Assembly: GCA_035553515.1 (NCBI GenBank)
Contig: DATNDG010000088.1
Location: 1 to 64,000 of the forward strand
Length of the DNA: 64,000 nucleotides
Direction: 5' to 3'
Origin: DAHUYF01 sp035553515
GTDB taxonomy: Bacteria > Pseudomonadota > Alphaproteobacteria > ATCC43930 > CGMCC-115725
The stretch's first letter is position 1, and every line of letters begins with the position of its first letter. Shown here one piece after another: positions 25,864-34,316 of the stretch. Position numbers and translations under genes: made by a program. The notes under the pieces are model-generated. The model was not told the DNA's origin and searched no databases. It saw only the letters and a list, made by a program, of their open reading frames with translations.

Positions 25864-27639
25864 ATGCACCAGAAGATGGCCGTAGCGGTCGCCACGATGG
25901 TGGCCGCGGGGGCGTTGCTGGCCGGCTGCGCACAGCAGCAGCAGGCGGCGGCAGACTCGCCGCCGGCGGCGAAGGCCGCTCCGGCGATGGCGATGAAGGC
26001 GGTCCCGCCCGACGGTGCGAGCGGCGCCGACTGGCTGACCTACCACGGCACTTGGCGGGACTACGATTTCAGCAGCCTCACCCAGATCAATTCCGACAAT
26101 GTGAAGGGTCTTCAGGTCGCCTGGACGCATGATCCCGGCCGCGACACGCGCGGTCTGCAATCGATGCCGCTGGCTCAGGACGGCGTGCTCTATTATTCGG
26201 GCTCCTACAGCCGTACCTATGCCCTTGATGGCGCCACCGGTAAGGAAATCTGGCACTATTTCCCGAAGCTCGACGAAGCGCTCATCAAGCGCCAGACGCA
26301 CTCGCCCTATAACCGTGGCGTCGCCCTCGGCGATGGGCGGGTCTATGTCGGCACCGTCGACGGCCAGCTCATCGGCCTCGACCAGAAGACCGGCAAGCAG
26401 GTCTGGGATACCAAGCTGATCAACTCCGAGAAGCTCACCGTCGGCTTCACCGGGGCGCCGGTGTTCCTGCCCGGGAAGAACCTGGTGGTGATCGGCGCGC
26501 AGGGCGGCGAATGGCCCTATCGCGGCCCGATCTTCGGGGTCGATGCGACCACCGGCAAGAAGAAGTGGACCTTCTTCACCGTGGCACCCGACGCCAAGTC
26601 GCGGGCGACCTGGGGCCATAATTCCTGGCGGACCGGCGGCGGCGGCGGCTGGATGCCGGGCACCTACGACGCCTCGACCAACACGCTGTGGTGGGGCACC
26701 GCCAATCCCGCGCCGCTCTATGACTGGTCCGGCAAGGACTGGCAGCACAAGGGTGCGCGGCCGGGCGACAACCTCTACACCAGCTCGGTCGTTGCTCTCG
26801 ATCCCGACACCGGCAAGCTCAAATTCTATCACCAGGAGCTGCCGCACGATGCCTGGGACTTCGACAGCGCCGTGGGCGAGTTCCTGATGATCGACCAGGA
26901 CGGCAAGCAGCTGGTCGTCCATCCCGACAAGAGTGGGTACATCTTCGTCTACAACCGTGGCAATGCCAGCCTCGTCAATGTCTGGCGGATCACCCAGAAC
27001 AGCAACTTCGTCAAGGATATCGATCCGCATACCGGCGAGCTGATCGGACGGCGTGACTTCACCGCCGGCCATGTCGATCCGCCGCTCTGCCCGGCGATCG
27101 ACGGCGGCGTCAGCTTCAATTCCGGCGCCTATGACCCGCGCACCGGCACCTATTTCAAGGTGGGCAACGAGTGGTGCATGGATCTGAAAGTGGTGAAGAC
27201 GCGACCGATCCTCGAGCCGCAGGCGCAGCTCAATATCGGCGCCGACTTCCACGAAGTGCCGCCTCCGGGCGCCGACAAGCCCTGGGGCCATGTCGACGCG
27301 CGCGACCCCGTGACCGGTCAGGTCAAGTGGTCGGTCAAGTACAAGGAGCCGCCGCTGGCGAGCCTGCTCGCGACCGCCGGCAACCTGCTCTTCGTGCCGG
27401 ATGCCGAAGGCGTGCTGCACGCCTTGGATTCGCGCACCGGGCAGGAGCTGTGGTCGCATTCCGACGGCGTTGGGCATGATGGCGGCATCATGACCTACGA
27501 GGCCAAGGGCAAGCAGTATGTCGCCGTGGTCGCCGGTTGGGGCGGCATGGTGACCGACGGCTTCCCGAAGATGTTCGGCGAGCCCTTCACCAGCATGCCG
27601 CGCAATACCGGCGTGCTGACGGTCTACGCGCTGAAATAG
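25864..27639 (+). CDS. PQQ-dependent alcohol dehydrogenase-like lipoprotein with Asp-X-Asp motif
   Basis: This 591-residue beta-propeller quinoprotein keeps the family residues: Glu216 (GGEWPYRG), Asn281 (TANPAP) and catalytic Asp332 in HDAWDFD. Asp334, two residues on, is the extra acidic ligand found in lanthanide-dependent XoxF/ExaF-type enzymes; calcium enzymes have a small residue there. The N-terminus has a lipobox (ALLAGC, Cys22), so it is probably membrane-anchored, unlike typical soluble periplasmic enzymes. The vicinal Cys-Cys usual before NRG is replaced by SPYNRG. AAGGAGGGAG precedes the ATG. It is followed by cytochrome c and XoxJ-like genes. Alcohol substrate unknown. Confidence 0.88.
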   Translation: MHQKMAVAVATMVAAGALLAGCAQQQQAAADSPPAAKAAPAMAMKAVPPDGASGADWLTYHGTWRDYDFSSLTQINSDNVKGLQVAWTHDPGRDTRGLQSMPLAQDGVLYYSGSYSRTYALDGATGKEIWHYFPKLDEALIKRQTHSPYNRGVALGDGRVYVGTVDGQLIGLDQKTGKQVWDTKLINSEKLTVGFTGAPVFLPGKNLVVIGAQGGEWPYRGPIFGVDATTGKKKWTFFTVAPDAKSRATWGHNSWRTGGGGGWMPGTYDASTNTLWWGTANPAPLYDWSGKDWQHKGARPGDNLYTSSVVALDPDTGKLKFYHQELPHDAWDFDSAVGEFLMIDQDGKQLVVHPDKSGYIFVYNRGNASLVNVWRITQNSNFVKDIDPHTGELIGRRDFTAGHVDPPLCPAIDGGVSFNSGAYDPRTGTYFKVGNEWCMDLKVVKTRPILEPQAQLNIGADFHEVPPPGADKPWGHVDARDPVTGQVKWSVKYKEPPLASLLATAGNLLFVPDAEGVLHALDSRTGQELWSHSDGVGHDGGIMTYEAKGKQYVAVVAGWGGMVTDGFPKMFGEPFTSMPRNTGVLTVYALK

Positions 27640-27657
27640 TCTGGGGAGCGACGTTGG

Positions 27658-27689
27658 AAGGGCGGGGCAGATTTGCCCCGCCCTTTTGA
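27658..27689 (+). terminator. Hairpin between PQQ dehydrogenase and cytochrome c genes
   Basis: AAGGGCGGGGC (27658-27668), loop AGATTT, GCCCCGCCCTT (27675-27685), then TTGAC. The stem is strong and the T-run short. It may terminate most transcripts, lowering expression of the downstream cytochrome and binding-protein genes relative to the dehydrogenase. Confidence 0.7.
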
Positions 27690-27703
27690 CTGGAGCAGAA
27701 AGA

Positions 27704-28030
27704 ATGAGAAAATCGGTTCTAGGAATCGCCGCAGCCGCGGCATTGATCCTCGCCGCGGCGCCCGTGCTCGCCGCGGCGAAGCACGAGGCGCCGATGAGCG
27801 ATGAGGATGTCGAAGGACTCTTTGCGTCGGTCTGCGGCTTCTGCCATGCCGATGGCGGACGGACCGCGGGCAAGGGCCCGCAGCTCATGGGCACCAAGCG
27901 CAGCGACGCCTTCATCGTCAACCGCATCAAATTCGGCAAGTTCGGCCGCATGCCCGCCTTCGGTCAGCAATTGTCCGACCGCGAGATCAAGGCCATCGTC
28001 CACTACATCCGCAACCTGAAACCCGATTGA
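27704..28030 (+). CDS. Small c-type cytochrome (XoxG-like position)
   Basis: This 108-residue secreted protein has a signal peptide (MRKSVLGIAAAAALILAAAP region, ending VLA) and one haem c site, Cys44-Cys47-His48 (CGFCH). Met83 in GRMPAFG is the likely distal ligand. It is the probable electron acceptor of the upstream quinoprotein, passing electrons to the respiratory chain. GGAGCAG precedes the ATG at 27704. It overlaps a TTG of the next frame and lies 5 bases before its likely ATG. Confidence 0.9.
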   Translation: MRKSVLGIAAAAALILAAAPVLAAAKHEAPMSDEDVEGLFASVCGFCHADGGRTAGKGPQLMGTKRSDAFIVNRIKFGKFGRMPAFGQQLSDREIKAIVHYIRNLKPD

Positions 28031-28035
28031 CCGCC

Positions 28036-28812
28036 ATGCCCCGAAATCTTTCGACCGCCTTCCTCGCCGCGCTGCTCGGTGCGGTGCTCTGCGCAGCTCC
28101 AGCCGCCGCGCGCGGCCTCGACGCGATCAAGGCGAGCGGCACGCTCGCCGTCTGCGCCAATCCGAACGCCCTGCCCTTTGCCAGCAAGAAAGGCCCGCGC
28201 CACGGCTTCCAGTTGGATCTGGCGGAAGCGCTGGCGCATCAGCTCGGCGTCAGCCTAACGCCGGAATGGGTGATCACCAGCTATGACATGTATCGCGTCC
28301 ATTGCGATATCGTCATGGACAGCATCGTCGATCCAGAGGTGGAGGAGGGCTCCCCCCTGAAGCTTTCCAAGCCCTATCGACGCAGCGGCGTGGCGCTGGC
28401 GATCCGCGCCGGCGATCACATCAGCTCGCTGGCCGATCTCTCTCACCGCAAGGTCGGCGTGCTCACCAGCTCGATCGCCGCGATGACGCTCAACAAGCGC
28501 AACATCGAGACCGTGCCGGATATCTTCGAGGATCATCTCCTCGAGATGCTGGCGCGGCACGAGATCGACGCCGCCGCGGTCACCGCGGCGTCCGCCGGCT
28601 ACTACAACATGCGCCATCCCAAGGCGAAGGTCCGGCTGGTCTACGTCTTCAACGGCCAGCCCGGCCTCTCCTGGAATGTCGCCGTCGGCATGCGGCAGCC
28701 CGATGCGCAGCTCCGCCAGGCGATCGACGGCGCGCTCACGCAGCTCATTGCCGACGGCACGGTGAAGCGCGTCTACGCGCGCTACGGCGTCGAGGTCCTG
28801 CCGCCGCAGTGA
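28036..28812 (+). CDS. XoxJ/MxaJ-like periplasmic binding protein associated with quinoprotein dehydrogenases
   Basis: This 258-residue protein has a signal peptide (LAALLGAVLCAAPAAA) and a family-3 solute-binding fold, opening LAVCANPNALPFASKKG, a stretch typical of the quinoprotein-associated MxaJ/XoxJ family. Later it has YDMYRVHCDIVMD, also family-like. XoxJ is thought to help activate or assemble the PQQ dehydrogenase rather than transport. An in-frame TTG at 28027 overlaps the cytochrome stop; I prefer the ATG at 28036. Neither has a good ribosome site, which suggests translational coupling. Confidence 0.85.
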   Translation: MPRNLSTAFLAALLGAVLCAAPAAARGLDAIKASGTLAVCANPNALPFASKKGPRHGFQLDLAEALAHQLGVSLTPEWVITSYDMYRVHCDIVMDSIVDPEVEEGSPLKLSKPYRRSGVALAIRAGDHISSLADLSHRKVGVLTSSIAAMTLNKRNIETVPDIFEDHLLEMLARHEIDAAAVTAASAGYYNMRHPKAKVRLVYVFNGQPGLSWNVAVGMRQPDAQLRQAIDGALTQLIADGTVKRVYARYGVEVLPPQ

Positions 28813-28833
28813 GCGGCGCGCCGGGGAAGCGGC

Positions 28834-30069
28834 TTACCGCTTTCCCGTCGGCAGCTTGTTGAAGGGCAGGTCCTTGTCGACCCGCACATCCTGCGGCAGG
28901 CCAAGCACGCGCTCGGCGATGATGTTGCGCAGAATCTCGTCACTGCCGCCGGCAATGCGCAGCGCCGGCGAATAAAGCAGCGCCTGCTGGAAAAGCGCCT
29001 GCGCCGGCATCGCCGCTTCATCGGTCATGATGCCGGCCATGCCCATGAGATCGATGCCAAAGGAGGCGATCTCCTGCAGCTTGGAGGCGCTGACCAGCTT
29101 GCCGATCGAGGCTTCAGGACCCGGCGTCTCGCCGCGCGAGAGACGCGTCATGGTGCGGAACTTGGTGTATTTGAGCCCTTGCGCCTTGACGTACCAATCG
29201 GCGAGCCGGTCGCGCACCGCCGCATTGCCGAGCGCCGGCCCGTCCTCGAGCTCGACCCGGCGCGCGAGCTCGAAGATTTCGCGAAAATCCGGGCCCGGTG
29301 CGTCGCCGACCGCCAGGCGCTCGTTCATCAAGGTGGTGAGCGCCACCTGCCAGCCGGCGCCCACCGGGCCGAGCCGCTGCGCGTCGGGCACGCGCACATC
29401 GGTGAAGAACACCTCGTTGAAATGCGACTGTCCCGAGATCTGCCGGATCGGGCGGATCTCGATGCCCGGCGACTTCATGCTCAGGAAGAAGAAGGTCAGC
29501 CCCTTGTGCTTCGGCAGATTGGGATCGCTGCGCGTGACGATGATGCCGTAATCGCTGTAATGCGCGCCCGAGGTCCAGATCTTCTGGCCGTTGATCACCC
29601 ATTCGTCGCCCCGCCTCTCGGCGCGCGTGCGCAGCCCTGCGAGGTCGGAGCCGCCGGCGGGCTCGGAGAAGAGCTGGCACCAGATCTCATCGCCCTTGAG
29701 GGCCGGCGGTGCAAAGCGCTGCCGCTGCTCCGCCGTGCCCCAGCCGCAGAGCGTCGGGATGCACATGCCGAGGCCGATCTCAAAGAAGCCGCGCGGCACG
29801 GCGTAGTGCGCCTCTTCCTGGTTGTAGATCACCTGCTCGATCGGCGTGCCGCCGCGGCCGGTCCATTCCTTGGGCCAGGTGATGCCGGCGAAGCCGGCGG
29901 CATATTTCTTCGCCTGCCATGCCTTTGCCCGCTCGAGCGCGCCGGAGGCGCTCTGGCTGGTGCGATAGCCCTGCGCGCTGCCGGGCGCGAGGCGCTCGGC
30001 ATTGGCGGCGAGGAATTCCCTCACTTCGGCACGGAACTTCGCTTCCTGCGGCGTATCCTCGAAGTCCAT
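28834..30069 (-). CDS. Acyl-CoA dehydrogenase (first of a pair)
   Basis: This 411-residue flavoprotein has WCQLFSEPAGGSDLAGL and WVINGQKIWTSGAHYSDYG, the FAD/substrate motifs of acyl-CoA dehydrogenases, and ends RNIIAERVLGLPQD. At the usual catalytic Glu position before the GT/GS turn it has IAGGSDEIL (Gly), as in FadE-type enzymes that take their base from elsewhere. Together with the adjacent shorter homologue it may form a heteromeric alpha2beta2 enzyme of the kind used on steroid or alicyclic acyl-CoAs. The ATG at 30069 follows GAGGAGAAG. Last gene of a four-gene operon. Confidence 0.9.
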   Translation of the reverse strand: MDFEDTPQEAKFRAEVREFLAANAERLAPGSAQGYRTSQSASGALERAKAWQAKKYAAGFAGITWPKEWTGRGGTPIEQVIYNQEEAHYAVPRGFFEIGLGMCIPTLCGWGTAEQRQRFAPPALKGDEIWCQLFSEPAGGSDLAGLRTRAERRGDEWVINGQKIWTSGAHYSDYGIIVTRSDPNLPKHKGLTFFFLSMKSPGIEIRPIRQISGQSHFNEVFFTDVRVPDAQRLGPVGAGWQVALTTLMNERLAVGDAPGPDFREIFELARRVELEDGPALGNAAVRDRLADWYVKAQGLKYTKFRTMTRLSRGETPGPEASIGKLVSASKLQEIASFGIDLMGMAGIMTDEAAMPAQALFQQALLYSPALRIAGGSDEILRNIIAERVLGLPQDVRVDKDLPFNKLPTGKR

Positions 30070-30080
30070 CTTTCTTCTCC

Positions 30081-31226
30081 TCAGGGCGCGATGCCGGTGG
30101 CTCCGTCGAGCGCCGCGTCGTTCTGCGCCTCCAGCCGCGAGATGAGCCGCTCCTTCCATTCGCGCGGCGATCCCAGCGCCAGCGCCAGCAGCTTGGCGCG
30201 GCGGTAGAAGAGATGGCAGTCGAAAGCCCAGGTGTAGCCCATGCCGCCATGGGTCTGGATGTTCTCCTGGGCGGCAAGCGAGAAGGCTTCGCTGGCCGCG
30301 ACCCGCGCCGCCGCCGCGGCGATCGGCAGCTCCGGCGCGTTCTGCGACAGCGCCCAGGCGCCATAATAGGCGTTCGAGCGCGCGAGCTCGGTGGCGACAT
30401 AGACGTCGGCGAGTTTGTGCTTGATCGCCTGGAAGGAGCCAATGGGCCGGCCGAAGGCGTAGCGCTCGAGGGCGTAGGACTTGGCCATGTCGAGCGCCGC
30501 CTGTGCGCCGCCGACCTGCTCGAAGGCGAAGAGCACGGCGGCGCGGTCGAAGAGCCGCTCGAGGAGCGCCGCGCCTTCGCCCGGCGCGCCGAGCGGCTCG
30601 GCCGCGGCGCCGTTGAAGGCCAGCCGCGCATGGCTGCGCGAGGGATCGATGGTGGCGATCCGCTCGCGCGCGATGCCGGGTCCGCCGAGCTCGACAAGAA
30701 AGAGCCCAAGACGGCGGTCGGCGCCCTGGGCCGCCACCACCGCGAGATCGGCGATGTCGCCGTCGGGCACCGGCTGCTTCGTTCCGGTCAGACGGTCCTT
30801 CGCCACGCTGGCCGAAAGCCGCGTCAGATCGAGCGCCCCCGACCCTTCGGCAAGCGCCAGCGTGCCGATGGCGGCGCCCGAGGCGAGCTTCGGTAGATGG
30901 CGTTCCTTCTGCGCCGTGCTGCCGGCGAGCAGGATCGCCTCGGCGGCAAGATAGGCGGTCGAGGCGAAGGGCACCGGCGCCAGGAAGGCGCCGAGCTCCT
31001 CGGCGAGCACGCAGAGCCCGAGATGGCCGAGGCCAGCGCCGCCGAACTCCTCAGGAATGGCGGCGCCGATCCAGCCCATCTCGCCGATCTCGCGCCACAT
31101 CGCCTGATCATGCGCGCCCTCGCCGTCGAGAACGCGGCGCGCCGCGGCCAGCGCGTTGCGCTCGGTGAGGAAGCGCCGCGCCTCCTCGCGCAGCTGCTTC
31201 AGCTCGTCGGAGAAATCGAAGTTCAT
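30081..31226 (-). CDS. Acyl-CoA dehydrogenase (second of a pair)
   Basis: This 381-residue homologue opens MNFDFSDELKQLREEARRFL and has the C-terminal family segment ERYAFGRPIGSFQAIKHKLA and THGGMGYTWAFD. The central substrate/FAD loop is divergent (ALAEGSGALDLTRL). Such short, divergent partners are typical second subunits of FadE26/27-like heteromeric dehydrogenases. It lies 11 bases upstream of the other dehydrogenase gene and 8 bases after the SDR gene. Substrate unknown; sequence alone does not prove a complex. Confidence 0.88.
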   Translation of the reverse strand: MNFDFSDELKQLREEARRFLTERNALAAARRVLDGEGAHDQAMWREIGEMGWIGAAIPEEFGGAGLGHLGLCVLAEELGAFLAPVPFASTAYLAAEAILLAGSTAQKERHLPKLASGAAIGTLALAEGSGALDLTRLSASVAKDRLTGTKQPVPDGDIADLAVVAAQGADRRLGLFLVELGGPGIARERIATIDPSRSHARLAFNGAAAEPLGAPGEGAALLERLFDRAAVLFAFEQVGGAQAALDMAKSYALERYAFGRPIGSFQAIKHKLADVYVATELARSNAYYGAWALSQNAPELPIAAAAARVAASEAFSLAAQENIQTHGGMGYTWAFDCHLFYRRAKLLALALGSPREWKERLISRLEAQNDAALDGATGIAP

Positions 31227-31234
31227 CGCGAGGC

Positions 31235-31996
31235 CTAGTACTGGACGCGCTGGGTGATGGCGCCGTCGACGATGAGATTGGCGCCGGTTATGAAGCTCGC
31301 GCGCGGGCTCGCCAGGTAGACGGCCGCGTCCGCCACCTCCTCGGGCTTGCCCATGCGGCCGGTCGGGTTGCGCGCCAGCGCCGCCTTGAAGAAGTCGGGC
31401 ATCTTCTCCTCGCGCATGTTCCAGATGCCGCCCTTGAAGTAGATCGTGCCAGGCGAGACCATGTTGACCCGCACTTTCTTGCGGGCGTAGTTCTGCGCGG
31501 TGGACTTCATGAACGGCACCAGAGCCGCCTTGACCGCGTTGTAGGGCCGTGTCGGCCCGGTCACTTCGACCGCAGCGACGGAGCCGATGATGACGACCGA
31601 TCCGGCGCCCGATTTCTCGAGCAGCGGCAAGGCGGCCTCGACACCCGCCACCGTTCCCAGCACATCGACCTCGAAGCTGGTGCGCCAGCTCTGCTCGTCG
31701 GCGGTCACCGCGAGCGCGCTGACATTGGCGATGAAGATGTCCAGCCCGCCCAGCGTCCGCGCCGCCTCCGCCACAAAGCCGCGCAGCGCCTTGGTGTCGG
31801 CGACATCGACCGAACCGCCCCAGGCTTTGACCCCCTTGCGGCCGAGCGCCGCCACGGCCTCGTCGACCTGGCCCTTGTGGCGCGCACAGATGGCGACGTC
31901 CGCGCCCTCCTCGGCCAGCAGCTCGGCGATGGCGCGGCCGATGCCGCGCGTGCCGCCGGTGACGATCGCCTTCTTTCCCTTGAGCTTCAGATCCAC
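31235..31996 (-). CDS. SDR family oxidoreductase in acyl-CoA operon
   Basis: This 253-residue classical SDR has TGGTRGIG (13-20), catalytic Ser139, Tyr152 and Lys156 (YNAVK). The usual NNAG is altered to IANVSA. It ends ITGANLIVDGAITQRVQY. In a beta-oxidation-like operon it could act as the hydroxyacyl-CoA dehydrogenase step following hydration by the adjacent enoyl-CoA hydratase. Substrate is inferred from context only. Confidence 0.87.
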   Translation of the reverse strand: MDLKLKGKKAIVTGGTRGIGRAIAELLAEEGADVAICARHKGQVDEAVAALGRKGVKAWGGSVDVADTKALRGFVAEAARTLGGLDIFIANVSALAVTADEQSWRTSFEVDVLGTVAGVEAALPLLEKSGAGSVVIIGSVAAVEVTGPTRPYNAVKAALVPFMKSTAQNYARKKVRVNMVSPGTIYFKGGIWNMREEKMPDFFKAALARNPTGRMGKPEEVADAAVYLASPRASFITGANLIVDGAITQRVQY

Positions 31997-32008
31997 GAGC
32001 CGTCTCCT

Positions 32009-32797
32009 TCAGCGTCCCTTCCATTGCGGCTTGCGCTTCTCGGCGAAGGCCTTCGGGCCTTCGACCCGATCCTCGCTGCGCGCCAGCGCCACCACCGCGG
32101 GATAGTCGCGCTGCACCGCATAGGCAGCGGCGATGCCGCCGGCCGTGTCGAGGCTGCGATAGACCGTCTCCTTGGAAGCGCGGATCGACATCGGCGAGCA
32201 TTCGAGGATCTGCGCCGCCCAGCGCTTCGCCGCGGCCAGCGCCTCGCCTTCGGCCACCACCTCGGTGACGAAGCCCAGCTCCTTGCCCTCGCGCGCGCCG
32301 ACGCGCCGGCCGGTGAGGATCATGCCCATGGCCTGCTTCAGCGGGATCATGCGCGGCAGACGGTGGAGACCGCCGGCGAGCGCTGCCAATCCCACGCGCG
32401 GCTCCGGCAAGGCGAAGATCGCGTTCTCGGCCGCGATGATGAGGTCGCAGGCGAGCGCGATCTCGAAGCCGCCGCCCATGGCGACGCCGTTCACCGCGGC
32501 AATTACCGGCTTCACGAGATCGAAGCGCGCGGTGATGCCGGCAAATCCCGAAGGCGGATGGCCGGTCGGATTGCCCGCGGCCTGGTATTTGAGATCGTTG
32601 CCGGCCGAGAACGCCTTGTTGCCCGCGCCGGTGACGATCGCAATCCAGAGCTCGGGATCGGTGGCAAAGCCGTTGAAGACCTCATCGAGCTCGAAATGCG
32701 CCGGGCGGTGCAGCGCGTTCATCACCTCGGGCCGGTTGAGGGTGACGATCAGCAGCCGTCCCTCGCGCTCGACGCGGCAGAATTGATATTCGGCCAA
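32009..32797 (-). CDS. Enoyl-CoA hydratase/isomerase (crotonase) family protein
   Basis: This 262-residue crotonase-fold protein has AGNKAFSAGNDLKYQA (oxyanion-hole turn) and NGVAMGGGFEIALACDLIIA, where the second oxyanion Gly lies. LPEPRVGLAALAGGLHRLPR follows. A Glu at the EPRVG position fits a hydratase. The N-terminal half resembles crotonobetainyl-CoA hydratase-like members, but function is best stated as enoyl-CoA hydratase. It is the first gene of a four-gene operon with an SDR and two acyl-CoA dehydrogenases. Confidence 0.9.
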   Translation of the reverse strand: MAEYQFCRVEREGRLLIVTLNRPEVMNALHRPAHFELDEVFNGFATDPELWIAIVTGAGNKAFSAGNDLKYQAAGNPTGHPPSGFAGITARFDLVKPVIAAVNGVAMGGGFEIALACDLIIAAENAIFALPEPRVGLAALAGGLHRLPRMIPLKQAMGMILTGRRVGAREGKELGFVTEVVAEGEALAAAKRWAAQILECSPMSIRASKETVYRSLDTAGGIAAAYAVQRDYPAVVALARSEDRVEGPKAFAEKRKPQWKGR

Positions 32798-32868
32798 GCT
32801 GTCCTCCCGGGTCCGCTGGACGCGGCCTTGTTAACGCCAGTTTGCCCGAGGCGCGGCACGGGCGCAAA

Positions 32869-32931
32869 TCTGCTTGGCTCTACCCTCCCAGAGGGCGCGG
32901 GTCTGCTTGGCGCGGCCCTCCTAGGGCGCGC
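32869..32931. repeat. Imperfect tandem repeat (two units of about 32 bases)
   Basis: Two adjacent units each begin TCTGCTTGGC (32869 and 32902) and contain a CCCTCC...GGGCGCG hairpin-like core. They lie between the crotonase gene and the dehydratase pseudogene. They may be part of the decayed 3' end of the pseudogene. Confidence 0.5.
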
Positions 32932-33352
32932 GAAGTCGACCGCGGTGGTATTGCCGCCGCTGATCACCACGCCGACACGCTCGCCGGCGTCGGGCCGGTA
33001 GCGGCCGGAGAGCAGCGCGGCGACGCCCACTGCGGCGCCGGGCTCTGCAACGAGGCGGAGCTTTTCCCAAAGCGCGCGCTGCGCCGCTTCGATCGCGGCG
33101 TCCTCGACCAGCACCACGCGCTCGACATGCTGACGCGCGATCGGGAAGACGCGCTCGCCGATGCGGCGCGGTGCCAGCGAGTCCGCAGCAATCCCGCCAG
33201 CCTCGGCATCGACCGGCGCGCCCGCGGCAAGCGCGCGGGTGAGGGTCGGCGCCGCCTCGGGCTCGACCCCGACGACGCGGACGGCGCCTGCATACCATGA
33301 TGAGCCGCTCGGTGGCGGCGATCCGGCGTCGGTTGATCGAAGCTTCGGCCAT
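32932..33352 (-). pseudogene. Threonine/serine dehydratase remnant with internal deletion and frameshift
   Basis: From the ATG at 33352 (ribosome site AAGGG) the frame reads MAEASINRRRIAATERLI, a normal start for PLP-dependent serine/threonine dehydratases. At about 33297 it joins, in another frame, a C-terminal part: RVVGVEPEAAPTLTRALAAG, IAADSLAPRRIGERVFPIA, ALWEKLRLVAEPGAAVG and ending GGNTTAVDF. The central half, with the PLP lysine and substrate loop, is missing (about 500-600 bases by comparison with the roughly 320-residue family). The product would be inactive. The remaining promoter region is shared divergently with the arsR-type gene. Confidence 0.8.
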
Positions 33353-33411
33353 GCTGCACCCTTCCGGCCAGAGCGCTTGACTCCTACTTCGTTAATTAGG
33401 AAATTGTCAAT

Positions 33412-33714
33412 ATGCCTATCGAGCACGTGCTGCGCGCACTGGCCAATGAGCGGCGGCTGCTCATCCTGGAATGGCTCAAGGAGCCGCGGACGCATTTCCC
33501 GCCGCAGCGCGACGGCGACCTCGTCAGGGACGGCGTCTGCGGCGTGCTGATCGCGCAGAAGCTCGGCGTCAGCCAGCCGACGGTAAGCGGGCATCTCCGA
33601 TTGCTGGCGCAGGCCGGCCTGCTCCGCGCCAAGCGCATCAAGCAATGGACGTTCTATCGCCGCGACGAGGCGCAGATCCGCGCGCTCAAGAAGGCGATCC
33701 TGGCGAAAGTCTGA
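33412..33714 (+). CDS. ArsR family transcriptional regulator
   Basis: This 100-residue winged-helix protein has LRALANERRLLILEWLKEP and the recognition helix segment LGVSQPTVSGHLRLLAQAGL, then KQWTFYRRDEAQIRALKK. The insertion THFPPQRDGDLVRDGVCG is seen in a subgroup of ArsR-like regulators; Cys43 is the only cysteine, so classical metal sensing is unlikely. It is divergent from the dehydratase pseudogene and 47 bases upstream of a CMD-family gene, its probable targets. Confidence 0.88.
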   Translation: MPIEHVLRALANERRLLILEWLKEPRTHFPPQRDGDLVRDGVCGVLIAQKLGVSQPTVSGHLRLLAQAGLLRAKRIKQWTFYRRDEAQIRALKKAILAKV

Positions 33715-33761
33715 GCGCGCGGAACCGCAGGCGAGGACGACGAAGAGGCAGGAGAAACGGG

Positions 33762-34316
33762 ATGCGACCGACGGAACCGCGGCTCATGCCGCTCGAGGAG
33801 AGCGAGTTCAGCCCCGAGCAGCGCGAGCTGCTTGCGCCGCTTGCGCGGGGCGGACGCGTCTACAACATCTTCCGCACCCTGGCGCGCTACCCGAAGCTGA
33901 TGAAGCGCTGGCTCCCCTTCGCCAATCACCTGCTGTTCAAGTCGAGCCTGGCGGCGCGCGACCGTGAGTTGCTGATCCTGCGGGTCGCTTGGCTCACGCG
34001 CAGCGAATACGAATGGGGCCAGCACGTGGAAATCGCCAAGCGCGAGGGAATTGCGCCGGCCGAGATCGAGCGGGTCGCAGCGGGGGCCACCGCAGAGGGC
34101 TGGACGGACGAGGATGCGGCGCTGCTCAGGGCGGCCGACGAGCTCTGGGAGAATGCCTGCCTCGGCGAGGCGAGCTGGGCCGCGCTGCGGCGCCGCTTCA
34201 GCGAAAGAGAGATCATGGACCTCGTCTTCACCGTCGGCGGGTATGCCCTGCTGGCCATGGCGCTGAACAGCTTCGGCGTGCGGCTCGACCCGGATCTCCA
34301 AGGGTTCCGCCCCTAG
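33762..34316 (+). CDS. Carboxymuconolactone decarboxylase family protein
   Basis: This 184-residue all-helical protein has the CMD-type segment LAARDRELLILRVAWLTRSE followed by YEWGQHVEIAKREG. The usual peroxidase CxxC (AhpD) is absent; EWGQH keeps the conserved His. It is similar to CMD-like proteins of unknown function common in alpha- and actinobacteria, some of which act on lactones or aromatic intermediates. GGCAGGAG precedes the ATG at 33762. Probably co-transcribed with the ArsR gene. Confidence 0.82.
   Translation: MRPTEPRLMPLEESEFSPEQRELLAPLARGGRVYNIFRTLARYPKLMKRWLPFANHLLFKSSLAARDRELLILRVAWLTRSEYEWGQHVEIAKREGIAPAEIERVAAGATAEGWTDEDAALLRAADELWENACLGEASWAALRRRFSEREIMDLVFTVGGYALLAMALNSFGVRLDPDLQGFRP

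Noticed and set aside
30081..32201. A 706-codon frame covering the SDR and second acyl-CoA dehydrogenase genes
   Set aside because: Only the part from 31226 downward is protein-like; the upstream part is a shadow of the SDR gene in another frame.
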